Shown here: in pieces, positions 1 to 12,113 of the stretch
Position numbering within the stretch: position 1 is the first letter of the stretch
Layout of the letters: every line of letters starts with the position of its first letter
Assembly: GCA_035222895.1 (NCBI GenBank)
Contig: JAVYIG010002377.1
Coordinates: 188,856 to 252,855, forward strand
DNA length: 64,000 nucleotides
DNA from: Strongylocentrotus droebachiensis
Taxonomy: Eukaryota; Echinodermata; Echinoidea; Camarodonta; Strongylocentrotidae
Direction of reading: 5' to 3'
The notes under the pieces: model-generated
Told to the model about the DNA's origin: nothing
The model's input: only the letters and a program-made list of their open reading frames with translations
Database searches by the model: none
Translations under genes and position numbers: made by a program

Positions 1-117
1 ACAGCGCTCTAGCATTTCAAGGATATAATTCCTGCCAGGTACCCATTTACATCACCTGGGTCGAGTGTGGCAAATATAGATTAATGTCTTGCCAAAGGAC
101 ATTATTGCCTTCTTCAT
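1..117 (-). repeat. tRNA-derived SINE (family B), truncated by window edge
   Basis: This stretch closely matches the middle of the full SINE at 32932-33233, including the shared blocks around CTAGCATTTCAA, CCTGCCAGGTACCC and TTGCCAAAGGACATTA. Only the body is present. The tRNA-like head is missing on the right and the window cuts the left side. Confidence 0.75.
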
Positions 118-730
118 ATAGCGTAAAGACTTTTTTAATAGCACTTAGAATGTTGAAAATATGTATTGTTCTTGAATACCCAACCTCATACAAACTGATG
201 TTGTTTTTTCAAACAGTAATACTGGGGATAGCTTTGTTATTTAGCTCATCTGATTGTTCAACTCCCCTACATGAAGCTTATTTTTTACAACCTATCAATA
301 TCATCTTATACAACCAAGCACATCAAATACTAGTCATGCAACACTGCTATGGTCGTGAGGAATACTGTGTTATTTTGTTCTTTTGTTCTTCTTTTTTTTT
401 TACTTGTTCGACAGATTTAGTTCATTTAAATGACTGTTCAAGGCACGGGAGATAAAACATCAACAAAGAAAATTGTTCTTCCATGACCCAAGGTAGCTTT
501 GCCAAGTGACGTGCACCAAGAATGCTTAGATGTGTTAAAATTCATAATAATATTATAGAGGCAGGACTAAGATGATCTAAATATCTAAAACTAATTTATA
601 TCCCTGCTACCTTGCATTATTAGGCTATATAATACTGGAACTGTCAATGAGATATGGTGGTTTGCATTATCAAGGTGAAGTTTTCTTTAGGTTGCATAGC
701 AAAATACAAGGCTTATCAAACTTTGGCTTT

Positions 731-1130
731 TTAAAGGTAAAGACCAGTTTTGGAAACACCCACTCTCAAAAAAATAAATGGAAGCTCTTATTACCAATCA
801 TTTGAAAGAATATGTTTTGACTAACGGTAATACGTAATGATACAAATTTTGCAGAGAAACCGCCTACTAATTCATATATTTGGTAAAATATTATATCTAT
901 TTGGACCTGAAAGATATCGCGCACGTGTCGCGTAGTCCCATATACATCTTTCTGTGTACAGTGCTTGTAACTTTACCAAGACTGGGACAAATTTATTGTC
1001 ATTTTAATGATTCCAGAACATTGCAGTTCACACCAATACTTGTATGCTAGATGATCAACCTTTTCTGATCGATTCCACAACGTTTCTTTCACAATGCAAT
1101 CGCATGACCATAATTGGCCTTTATCTTTAT
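731..1130. mobile_element. MITE copy 1, TTAA-flanked
   Basis: About 400 bp beginning TTAAAGGTAAAGACCAG and ending in the degraded inverse (GGCCTTTATCTTTA). It matches the element at 4184-4580 along its length, with shared internal blocks such as GGAAGMTCTTATTACCAATCAT, AAAGAATATGTTTTGA and ACAATGCAATCGCATGACCATAA. No coding capacity. It lies downstream of the ankyrin gene. Confidence 0.7.
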
Positions 1131-1246
1131 CTTATACAGCAGTCATTAACCGGCGTTTGCAGCATATTATCAAATAAATGCCTGCCAAGTCTAGCTACAT
1201 GTAGATCCAGATAGAGGAATAAGCGTTCAATGGTTAGATGCATCCT

Positions 1247-1252
1247 TTTATT
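1247..1252 (-). promoter_or_regulatory. candidate poly(A) signal AATAAA of the ankyrin gene
   Basis: A canonical AATAAA on the minus strand, about 190 nt past the TAG stop of the ankyrin gene. It is the first canonical hexamer I found downstream in the gene's orientation. No cleavage site can be confirmed from sequence alone. Confidence 0.4.
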
Positions 1253-1439
1253 TAAAAATAAGTACTTATGAGCCACAAAATGTTGCTAAGTTCCATGTAC
1301 CTTAATCGTAATATGTAAATACAATTACCAGCACATTGCTAAAAACTAGTACAAAGCCACACCCAAACATTGTGTCAGGAAGAGGTGACTTGTTTGAAGT
1401 ATTCTGTCCAGACCTGTGCACAGAATGAGTGGGTCTAAG

Positions 1440-2247
1440 CTAGGTTCCTTCCTCTCTCCCAAAGTACCTGACAGCCAGATCTCGATTGGGGAGTTTCCCC
1501 CTTCCAGGAGCGGTGGGTTCCTTTCTCGGAATAACTTTCTTTATCTCTTTCCTGGAAAATTAATAGATCAAAGAAAGATAAGATAGTTTATAAGACTTCA
1601 CAAGAAATAGACAGAAAACAAAAATAACATTGTAACATTTGCATGCTGAAAAGTATGATGGCTAATTAGAGTTGATCTGATTAGAAATAGCAGCTACGTT
1701 TTTTGCATTGAAATTACACTCTTAAACGTTAAAGATAAATGTAGCGATCCATATTTAAGAAATACCATCTATTGATATTTTAGTAAAATGTGGAAGGCTA
1801 CTAGGTAATATCAATATAACTCAAATTTGTTTTGATGGTTAAATAGCCTAAGCCTCCAAAAGCCTGTGTAAAGACATTCTCAATTTTACTCATTTGTGTA
1901 CCATCTATCCTACTTTGTCTCTTTCCTGGAAAGTTAATAGAACACAGAAAAATAAGACATTACAAGAAATAGACAGAAAGAAAAGGAACCATGTGATCCA
2001 AAGTACTGTGACATATCCACTAGATCTCTACATTGATTACAATTTAAGTAAACTATGCACAACAAGAAAGGTTCATGGCGCAAAGTCCAAGATGATACTT
2101 ACTTCTTGTTGTTTGGCATAGGGGAGGAGAAGATGGCGGTCTTGGAGGAATTGATGGCTCTCTGAACGACGTTTGGTTGGTGAGATTCCTCCCAACATGA
2201 CAGCTCATAGTTATCATTACAGTGGGTACATCGGATCTCATTGTTCA
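1440..2247 (-). CDS. last two exons of the ankyrin-repeat gene and their splice choice
   Basis: Exon 8 (2103-2247) could end at a TAA immediately downstream, but it also ends at a strong donor (AA|GTAAGTAT on the minus strand). Splicing to the acceptor ATTTTCCAG at 1552 joins an open 37-codon terminal exon (1440-1551) in the correct phase. That gives a basic, Pro-rich tail ending at TAG. I prefer the spliced form because the donor fits U1 very well and the joined frame is open. Retaining the intron would shorten the protein by about 35 residues, so two C-termini are possible. Confidence 0.7.
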
Positions 2248-5200
2248 CTGGAATATAACAAATGAAGGTGAAAAAGAAATTGTTTCATACATGCAATCAC
2301 AAATATATACTCAGGGAATATACAAGCTCAGGGAATAGAACTAATGGTAAATATTAATAATAATAATAAGGCCTAAAATAAAAACTTGTTGTATTGCCCT
2401 TTGGGTGCCAAAACATGGGTCGGTCGGTCGAAAAAAAAAGATTTTTTTTTTTTTCCACGCCCTCTTTTGGCTGATATTTCTCAGTTATTGAAGCTTTAAT
2501 ATATACATGTGTTTCAGCGTCATCATTCCATTCATATCTTTTTCACCTCATAATAATCTATGGTTTGCAATATTGTGTTGATCAAGATGTTTACGCTAGT
2601 AGGATTTTGAAACTAGGGCAGAGGAAGAGTGAGAATTTGGGAATGATTTGATTTTATGTATTTATATCCCATTTATCCCAACAAACAAAACACTTAATTT
2701 TTTATTCATTAATAATAAACAAATAAAAAAAACAGTTTAAAAAAAAAAAACTTTAAAAAAATGCCAACCGTAGATTTTCAAAGGAAAGGAAAAGAATAGA
2801 GAAAAGTGAGATACACTCGGCATACTTCCTTGAAGTCATCAGTTAACAAATTTGGTAATTGCTCTAATAAGACACTTTCTAAGACACATCTTAGTTCAAA
2901 TTTTCAAAGCTCTTTGGAAGCGCATAGGGATGTTATATCATAGTGTGTTGTGAGCTATACAAGAACGGAATATAATTAAACATTGCCTGAGAAATTGTAA
3001 ATTCATATTTGTTTTTGTTTTATGTATTCTATTTTCTAATATATGTTTTGCTTTTACATGTATATATGGTTTAATAAACTCAATTCAATTCTCCAAGGGA
3101 AGAAAGCTAGAAATCCCAGTGGAATGAGTTTATATCCGACCTATATGGCAAGCAAAGTTGTAATAATACATTTTGTGAGAAGAAATACTTGTTTTCACCT
3201 CAAAGGCTTGAAGTACTTATGAAACCAGTAATTGTACTTCTCCCGGCCATGATCTTACCTGCTTGGTCCATCTTGACTGGATGTCCAAACCTTCTGGCTG
3301 TGTCTATGGGAGTCTCCTTCTTATCATTCAAGATGTTGAGATTACCTCCATGTTGAAGGCAACAGTTGAAGCAGAGGTGATGTCCCCCGGCAGCTGCTAG
3401 GTGAGCGGGGGTGCTGCCAAGTTCTAGGTGGATAAATAATAGTAGTAGTGGTGGTTATTTTATCTGACTGCTAAGAAAGCATAAATGCTTGTTAGTAAGC
3501 AGCCAGAGGACTGACGGCTTTAGGTCCTCTCTGAGAGACCTGGTAATGAGGATTAATGCCTGACCAAAGGGCACTAGCGCATCGCCTTGGTTTCGAACCC
3601 GGTTTGCCGGATTACGAGACCACTGCTCTACCAACTGAGCTATCGCGCCTCCTCATGAGGTCAATTTGGGAGAAATCATCACATCTGCTCTGTAAGCATT
3701 ATCGTAAGCTGTGCTTAAATGTCAAAGAACAATCTGAACATACAATAATAATGATTTCTCTGGAATCGGTTTTATATACACGTATCATCAAAAGGAAATG
3801 AACTTTTATGAAATTTTACTTACTATCTTGAACATTGACATCACTGCCTTTCTCTAAAAGCCAGTGAAGACATGTCATAGATCCGCTGGCTGCTGCCTAT
3901 ACAATGGAAAGAAAAAAAAAAGAATTTAATCGAAATTAAATCATTTCAATATTTTACAGTTTATTTTTTCATTAAAACCTAATAAATACATAATTAATAC
4001 ATTGGAAGTACCCCTAAGAAAGCGAAGCTTATTAGGAGGGGCTCTGTATTAATATTAATATTTATTTTTAAAATGTACATAAAATAAATTTGAAAAAACT
4101 AATCAACAGGCAAACTAACGTACAGGTTTAGTTTTTACATTTAGTTTCAAGCCTAGACCTTTCTTTTATAATTTACAGAATAATTAAAGGTAAAGACCAG
4201 TATTGGAAACGCCCCAATTTCAAAAAATGAAATGGAAGATCTTATTACCAATCATGTGAAAGAATATGTTTTGAATAATACATGATGATAACAAATTTGC
4301 TGGGAAACCCCCTACTAATTGATATATTTGGTAAATTAGTTTATCTATTGGTGTGTGAGAGATAAAAACGCATGTGTCGCGCACGTGTTCGTAGTCCCAT
4401 ATACATATTTCTGTGTACAGTGCTTGTAACTTTATGAAGACTAGGCCAAATTTCTTATCATTTTGATGATTCCAGAACCTTGCAGTTACATCTATGCTAG
4501 ATAATCAACCTTTTCTCATCGATTTCACAACGTTTCTTTCACAATGCAATCGCATGACCATAACTGGTCTTTATCTTTAAGCTCAGTCTTTTTCAAGCTA
4601 AACAATACATCAATTTGGAACTTGTCTTTGATCTGGATCAAAGCAAATGTAATTGCCAGGTTTTGATGTAAGAAGGATACAGTGATACCCATCTAAAGAC
4701 AAGAATCCAAAGATATTTACCAGATGAGCTAATGTTCTTCCATGGTTCTCTCTGACCTCTTTGTCGCTACCATGCTTTACGAGAAACCTCAGGCAATCAA
4801 GATGATCTTTGGCAGCAGCATGGTGACCCGCCGTGAAGCCTGACCCATCCTCTACCGTTGTATCACAGTCACTTTGAAGAAACAGCACCAGGCATTCCAA
4901 TGCTAATATAAAGACAGAAAAGTTTTCAAGGATGTCAAATACCGGTATGATCAGTTCTAAAATGAAGGAAACAAAGGTAAAGTAAATATTTCCCTCAAAA
5001 AATGAAATGTGCAGAAGTCCATTGGCCATATTCATGTCCTTACATTTGCCAAGGGACGTACAGCTATAGATAATGTCTCTGCTTCAAACTTACCTAAATA
5101 TTTTTCATGTAATTAGAGAAGATATTTTTCACAATTCAAACACTTTCATTTTCATTTCAAAAATGTTAAATAGTGCAGTTTATCAATGCCTCATACATGT

Positions 5201-7792
5201 GTATTGACTTCTAATATGTTATGATTCCATGGCTAGGCAGCACATTGCTAAATTAAGAGATAACCACCCACAGAGATGTAAAAAGAGGACCAAAGCTATG
5301 ATGCATGGACTCACTGAGGTGATATAATGCCAATTAAAAGCTCTTAAACTTTTTACAATATCTTTAGCAATAGCTATTGATAGAGTTCTTCTTTACTGCT
5401 TTACCAAATCATCTGCTGAAAGTCAAAAATACCCCAGATACTCCTAACATTGCGACAGTATGATTCAATCCTTTAATTACCTCCATGCCTGGCTGCTACA
5501 TGCTGTGGCCTGCGTCCATTATCATCAGCGCCCTCTATGTCCATTCCTTTGGAGAGCAGGAAGTTGAGGATGGAGGGGTGATTGTGCTGGGCTGCTAGAT
5601 GGCACGGAGAGCACCCCTTACCGTCCCGCAAGCTACAGTCAGCTCCTAATCACAAATTGACAGGAGGTAAAATAAGGATTTCTTATGTCTTGATGTTACT
5701 GGATGACACATCCTGTTGCTAGAGATCTGCAGTCATTATTGATAACACAACACACAATGCAGACCTTTAAACATGGACGTAGCATAAAAGCTATAAAACA
5801 TTATTTTTACAATTTTTTGACAGTTTTCAAGATTCTCACATCCCCACATTTTTCAGTTTGCCTTAATTGCTCACATGGCTGTTTAAATTGTGGATTTTGA
5901 AGGCTTTAGACAACTTTAGATCTCCCTTTCCTGCAGGTGATTCCTACAAATTTTGCGGTTAGAATACAGCCATAGGATTTCATGAAGAAGATGAAAATGT
6001 GTATACTGCCACTGAGGAATTTTGGGGAGTGCTGCCATAGGCTACCCCCAAGCCTCCTTTGTGGGGCATATGCCCAATTGAACAACTTTAGATCTCCCTT
6101 GCCTAAGGGTGATCCATACCAAGTTTGGTTAAACTCCGGCCCTGCCTTTTTAGAAGAAGTTAAAAATGTACACCAATCAGTTTTCCTCACCCATATCACA
6201 CTAATCATAAATAAACACTTTTGCATATTATTATTTTACCTGCTTCTTCTAAGACTTTCATACAGCCCAGTTCCCCATGGTAAGCAGCTGTATGGCAAGC
6301 CGTCTGGCCGAGGCCGTTTGTGGCATCCATGTCCGTTACATGGATCAGCAAGAGCTTCAGAACTTCATTGTGCCCTCCTACACAGGCCTCATGGAGCATT
6401 GTGCGGCCCCCTTGAACTTTGATGTCTGGGTCTACTCCAGCCTGCATCAATATATTTTTTTTTAAAGTAAGAAAAGTTTTAAAGCAGCTTTATTATGGAA
6501 TTCCATTCCATATCCCCAGAATACATATGAAATAATATTTGTATCAACGACAAGACATTTTCATCATAGAATAACTAAACTTTACAAGGGACATAAAATA
6601 TATTTTGTTAAATGAGCAAAGACCCCCACATTATTAAGGAACATATGTCCAGGTATGATAAGAGGAATATGAACAAGATTAAGTCAAAGATATATACTTG
6701 CCTACACATACATTAGATGGACAATATCACCTGGATGATCATTATCATTAGTGGTGGTATATCACTATTTTCTTTTTTTAATACCCATTGAAGTCATCCC
6801 GGCACATATTTCTATCATGATTGCTTTCATTACCAATCATGATGTCTTTAAGACTTACATTAAGGAGCTCTTGGAGAGCTTCAGTCTGACCGTACTGCAC
6901 AGCTTTCTGCATTGCCTGGTCGTTGCCCTTTGACCCATAAGGATTCTTGGAGACAGCCTTTCGAACCATCTCAGTGTCACCTTTAGCAGCTGCTTCTACC
7001 AAATCCATGGTTGTATCTGAAATGGAAGATAATCATTTAAAGTTCATGTTCAATTTATATATGTTTACAAGTTATCCCATTGTCTTCGGGGAAGCGGTGG
7101 TCCCTGTATTAAATCCTATGGGAATGAGATAAACGGGTCGATTAAAGTACTTTATGGGTGAATGTTTATATATATTTTTCCTATAAAATGAATTATTATT
7201 GGTACCAAGGACTTAGTGAAGTTAGAACAAAGCCCAGTGAATAATGTAGTCCTGGGTTTGTCGCATTTTACCTTTCTTTTACAAATTTCCTTCCTCTTTC
7301 TTTGATCATGGGCGTTTAGCCTAGACATTGGATCCTACTCTCTCTTCCCTCCCCCCCCCCCTCTCTCTCTAAACTAGCATAGCTCTTATCTTTCTCAATT
7401 TTTTCTCCCTTTATAATTCTTCAAATCTGTCTTTATATATGCAGAATACCCCTCTCTCTATGTCTCTCTCTCTCTCTCTCTTTCTGTCTCTCCATCTGTC
7501 CTTGAGAAAACTGACCTGCGACAGAAGCATGAGCATCGAGACTAGAGGTTGTAAACTTTGACCCCTGGGTCATTGTTCTTGTCCTCACTGGAGCTTGATC
7601 TTGAACATCATTACTGAATGACACACTAGCTTTAAAATGCACCAAGTCACTGTTAAGACCAAAAGGTCGATGATCTATGACCTCTGAAGAACACACCCTC
7701 AAGTTTTCCAGGAGGGTCATCTTTTCTTGATAGGTCATCGTCTTTTCTCGCTCCAGGAAAGACTGGACTTTCGACAACCTCTTCTTTTCCAT
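1440..7792 (-). CDS. ankyrin-repeat protein, 9 exons, 492 aa
   Basis: I assembled nine minus-strand exons: 7516-7792, 6859-7016, 6240-6441, 5481-5645, 4721-4902, 3824-3896, 3259-3423, 2103-2247 and 1440-1551. All introns are GT-AG and all phases match; the sum is 1479 nt with one stop. Residues 1-92 are a charged, probably helical N-terminus (MEKKRLSKVQSF start). About eight ankyrin repeats cover residues 95-375, with recognisable cores such as TMLHEACVGGHNEVLKLLL, CHLAAQHNHPSILNFLL and TPAHLAAAGGHHLCF. A short Cys-containing stretch (RCTHCNDNYELSCW) and a basic tail ending in GREEGT follow. Ankyrin arrays bind partner proteins; no enzymatic domain is visible. I cannot assign an orthologue; the shape is loosely like ANKRD42. 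The start is the first ATG of the in-frame first exon. An alternative start is the ATG at 7008 in exon 2. Exon calls rest on phase and repeat continuity and not on transcripts. Confidence 0.85.
3449..3653 (-). repeat. tRNA-derived SINE (family A), minus orientation
   Basis: Read on the minus strand it has an A-box-like TAGCTCAGTTGGTAGAGCAG and a B-box-like GGTTCGAA, then a non-tRNA body ending TTCTTAGCAGTCAGATAAAATAACC. It is the same family as 9700-9906 and 27604-27799 in the opposite orientation. It sits in the intron between ankyrin exons 6 and 7. Confidence 0.85.
4184..4580. mobile_element. MITE copy 2, TTAA-flanked, in ankyrin intron 5
   Basis: It starts TTAA-AGGTAAAGACCAG and ends ACTGGTCTTTATCT-TTAA, so the termini are inverted repeats and both outer ends are TTAA. 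TTAA target duplication is typical of piggyBac-type elements, but the terminal bases are not classic piggyBac, so the family is an inference. It sits in the intron between ankyrin exons 5 and 6 and has no ORF. Confidence 0.7.
7320..7495. repeat. (CT)n-rich low-complexity tract
   Basis: Interrupted CT and poly-C runs lie just 3' (minus-strand sense) of ankyrin exon 1, so they are intronic. The short reading frame that continues from exon 1 through this tract is intron read-through and not coding. Confidence 0.7.
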
Positions 7793-9695
7793 AACTGTGA
7801 CAAGAGACTGATCCCTTCTTTAACAAAGTCTAATACTTCTGTAAAGTTGGTCTATTGTAATCCTAATCCTTGTATGTTGCATAAAGTACCTTAAAGAGTC
7901 TCCTTTTGAGTTTTGAATACAATTATCTGTTCCTTATCAGCTATAGCACTGACTAGTCCGTGGTCTGGCCTGTTCTGTCTTAGAGACGAGCGCAAACATT
8001 CACAATTTCACAACCTAGCTATATGAGCATTACCCATGACTACAGATCCGGGTAGGTGAATTCGTGGGATGAGCAAAGTGATTACAAAACACAAAGGTAT
8101 GTAATCTCGCCCCAATCCGATCATGCAGGTTGCCTGTGTGGAAGCCTGAACTGTTATTCAAATTTCCATATCAGATTTTGTAGATAAAGCATTTCTTTCA
8201 GTAATAAAAATTGAACCCTGCACTGCTGGCACCATAAAATTTATGACAGTTTAGAGAGATATATGAATACTCTTCGTTTTTGTTTTGGAAATGCAATACC
8301 CGGTACATGAAGCGTGATATATTCTAACTGTTCAAGTGTGAAGTAGCCAATTATCCTTTTGTCACTTTCCTCACAAATTTAAAGCTATATGCATAATGTC
8401 TAAATTGAAGATAATGAACGATAAACAATTGCTTGCCAAATCAAATTCATCTTCAATTAAGCAACTGTCGGTGAACTGCAACTGAAACAAGGTCAGATCT
8501 CAACTAAATATCCATCCATCGCTCCGGTTGGTTGCTATCAGTTCATAGATGAGCATTATGGAATCCTTCCGTGGAACATTACTCTTGCTCAAAGCAATCC
8601 AACTAAATGTGTCAACAGGTAGTCATGCATGCAAGATGGAAGTTCTATCAACCAAAATCAAGACAATCAAATGTTGCTCATTTGTTTTAAGAATCTACCA
8701 CAAGTCCATTAAACCATGAAGGTATTGTTCACCATCACAAAAATCAATATTTGCTGGTTGGCTTCTACAACATATGAAACGCTCTGGCTAATAATTAGCA
8801 GACAAGTATGGAAGTCCCTCAGCAACAGGTACACATGCAAGGACAAACTCAATTAAAGCCACCAGTCAAACAAAACACTTCTTTTGAAGTCAGTTGACTG
8901 TACTATTGTATTTCAAAAGATGGCTCATTTCCCTTATTATGGAGATAGCTTACTATGATGTCATGGCAACCCACTTTGGCAACAAAAGGGTGGGAACGCA
9001 GGTCCCTGGTATGGTTGAGTGAACTTGAACAGGAAACCTTAAAAGTCAGCCTTGATTTGGATCCTCAAATCAGTGGAGCAAGCTGGAGAGAGCAGAGTAT
9101 AGACATGTCGACAAATGCTCTGCATAATCAGGACATTTGTATGAGTTCTAGGCATTTTAGAAAGTTTGTAAACCATTTTGTTCACTTCTACTTTCTGTCT
9201 AGCTGATGGTGGGGTGTTCTTCATTGGTCTTGTGAGTAGTTTTTGTATTTCATTTTATATTTTCAGCAGAAATCAAAGAATTGTAATCAAAATCAAACTT
9301 TAAAAAAAAAAAATAGTTGTCAAGAGAAGTTTCCTGTTACATTGTTGTTTCACCAGCTGTTCTGAAAGACACTGGGTGTGTAAAGTAAGAAAATTGGTGC
9401 ATCTTTCTTTACAGGCTAGACTGACAATATTTTTGCATCGATCAAAAGACATTTAGTGGAATATCAGCGGTGGTATCAATAAATCACCTGAACTCATTTT
9501 TATTTCCAATCCAGGAACCTAAACATGTCATAAATTTCCTTATCTCCTATATGTTTATAATAAAAAATACAATATATTTTTTGGCAGATCAAAGTTTAAA
9601 AAGTTTCTAGTTTCTTTATTGTACAATATATTATTGGCTTAGTTTGTTATGACTGCCTAGCACAGATATAAACATTTACTTTCTAATGGACTATA
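7793..9695. other. upstream flank of ankyrin gene, no gene seen
   Basis: AT-rich sequence without a supported coding exon or recognised repeat. The ankyrin promoter and 5'UTR presumably lie at its left end. An acceptor-like TCTTGTCACAG directly before the start codon hints at a 5'UTR intron. Confidence 0.5.
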
Positions 9696-9699
9696 TAGC

Positions 9700-9906
9700 G
9701 GAGGCGCAATAGCTCAGTTGGTAGAGCAGTGGTCTCGTAATCTGGTGACCCAGGTTCGAAACGAAGTCGATGCGCTAGTGCCCTTTGGTAAGGCATTAAT
9801 CCTCATTACCAGGTCCCTCGAAGAGGACCTAAAGCCATCAGCCGTCTGGTTGCTTACTTACAAGCATTTATGCTTTCTTAGCAGTCACATAAAATAACCA
9901 CCAATA
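9700..9906 (+). repeat. tRNA-derived SINE (family A)
   Basis: The head GGCGCAATAGCTCAGTTGG through GGTTCGAA resembles a tRNA with A and B boxes of a type-2 Pol III promoter. The body has GGTAAGGCATTAATCCTCATTACCAGGTCCCTCG and ends in ACAAGCATTTATGCTTTCTTAGCAGTCA. The head lacks a proper acceptor stem, so it is not a functional tRNA gene. Confidence 0.85.
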
Positions 9907-10223
9907 ACCAACATAACCAATAAATATGAAATATATATGGAACTCCATTGCACGCCAACACATTACACCCATTGCGATACCCCTTTTGTAGATAGATCTC
10001 CTTTGTCCAAATACACAACCCCCACCCCATCCTCTACTTCTTCTTAATGTATTCCTACACTTGGCAGAGATCTGTATAAGTGTAGAATCCTTAATTTTGT
10101 TGTAGACTAATTTTTGTTCTTAACCAATTTCTTCCAAATGTTGTAGGGCAGCAACCTGGAACCTCAACTGCTACCTCAGCTTTCTTCCAGTATTTGAGAT
10201 TTAAATGAAGGTCTAGTCTAGGC

Positions 10224-12113
10224 CACTGGCGTACCTATGGGGGGGCAGGGGGGGCAGAGTGCCCCCCCTGACGGGCTCCAGGCGAAAAAAAAAGGGGAAA
10301 GAAAAGAAAAGAAAGGAAAGGAAAGAAAAAGAAAAAAAGAAAAGGAAGAAAAAGGGAAAAGAAAAGGAAAGGAAAAAAATGGGGAAATTAAAAAAAAAAG
10401 ACCATGGCCGTACGCACCAGGGGGGGGGGGCAGTTGACCCCAGATATTTTGAAAACGTACAGTTTTTTTCCTGAAAATGTAGTGTAGGCCTATACCAAAT
10501 CCTTCAATTCTACTTTTGTTTATGCAAAAGTACCCTCATGACCAGTTCGGTCGCTCGAACTCCCTTCACTCCTTTTGCTTTTGAGATTCTTCGAAAACTT
10601 TTAACGCATCTTTCCCCCTCCCCCACCAGAAAAATATTCCGCATACGGCCCTGAAAAATTAAGACAAATGAAAATAGGAAAATATAAGTGATATAACAAA
10701 TTCGAAACTCTTCGCTGGCGCGAACTGCTTGCTAGCCTATTTTGTATTAAATGTTTTCACTTGCTCGTCCCCCTGAAAAAAGAAAAGGATTAGCATTGCC
10801 TAGAATACAATTGTGCCTGCCCCGACTGGCCCCGACCTGCAACCATGGCAACAATAACACACAGTGTATGTACCAAATGTTACTAAACGAAAGTAATTCA
10901 TTTTTCTCGCTCGCTACACTTGCTCGCGAATAAAATGAATGCATATTGCTTTGGAAATAATTGTGCCCACCCTTGACCTGCAACAATATCATTAAAAATG
11001 GAAGAGTTTTTTCGCCCTCTCGCCAAAAAGGAATTGAATCGCGTAAAACGCGATTGCGTCCATCCTGACCTGCACCAATAAAAACAAGTTTATTTATTAA
11101 TTTCTATTAAAAGAGAATTTTTTTTTTGCTTGCTCGCTATGCTCGCTCGCCAAAATGGAATTGACACCGCTAACGAGCCCGCCCCAACCTGCAACAACCA
11201 GTTAATAATTATGTACCAAACGTTATTCAAAGAAGTTTTGGTGTGCTCGTGCTCGCCAAAACGGAATTAACATCACCTTAGACATGATTGTGTAAGCCCT
11301 GCCCTGCAACAAAAAAATCTGAAATTTCTGAACCAATTATCATTACAAAAATTTTGCTCGCTCGCTACGCTCGCTCGCCAAAATAGAAATAACACCGCTT
11401 TTAATAATCACGTCCCTGACATGGAACAATGAACCCAAGTTTATGTACCATATTTTCCCTATAAAAGAGAAGTGATTTTTTTGCTCGCTCGCCAAAATAG
11501 AAATAACACCGCTCAATCACTTCCCTGACATGGAACAATGAACCCAAGTTTTATGTACCATATTTTCCCTATAAAAGAGAAGTGATTTTTTTTCGCTCGC
11601 GAGCTCGTGGAATTATGTGCCCACCACTAACCTGCTACAATATCATTACAAAGAGAAATGTAGGGGGTTGCCTGCCCGCCAAAATGGGATTGACATTGCC
11701 TTAAACACGATTGTGCCCGCCCCCGACCTGCAACAATGAAACAAATTCAATAGCAATTCATTGAGAGAAAGATGTATTTTGGCTCGCTAGCTAAAATGGG
11801 TATAAAATCACCCTAAACACAATATTGTTCCCGCGCCCTGCATGGGACAATTGAACCAAGTTTAAGTGGCAATTATTAAAAAGGAAGTGATTTTTTTCTT
11901 GCTCGCTACGCTCCTTTGCAAAAAAATGGAATTAACGTCGCTAACAAGTGAATGTTCCCACCCCCAACTTGCAACAATACCAGTTTATATACCAAACGTT
12001 ACTTAAAGATTTTTTTTTGCTCGCTCGCTCGCCAGAAGTGAAAATTAGCATCGCCTTTTTTGTTTGTTTCGGTCGCTTGCCCCCCCTGACGGAGTACCCC
12101 AGGTACGCCACTG
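10224..12113. mobile_element. non-autonomous hAT-type DNA transposon, 1890 bp
   Basis: The ends are imperfect inverted repeats: CACTGGCGTACCTATGGGG on the left and the inverse CAGTGGCGTACCTGGGG on the right. The flanks are a perfect 8-bp duplication, GTCTAGGC at 10216-10223 and 12114-12121. Eight-base duplications with CAGTGGCG-like ends are the hAT signature. The interior has an A/G-rich stretch (10280-10400). About ten degenerate units follow, each containing GCTCGCTCGC, CAAAATGGAAT and a CCTGCAACAA block (10710-12065). There is no transposase, so movement would need an enzyme in trans. Confidence 0.85.
10710..12065. repeat. degenerate ~100-bp internal repeats of the hAT element
   Basis: Units recur with the order TTTTTGCTCGCTCGC..., CCAAAATGGAATTRACACCGC, CNACCTGCAACAA and ATGTACCAAACGTTA. 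Two units near 11400-11590 are almost identical. The array fills most of the hAT interior. Confidence 0.75.

Noticed and set aside
9700..9775. A functional tRNA gene
   Set aside because: A and B boxes are present, but the acceptor stem does not pair, and the same head recurs attached to a common SINE body.
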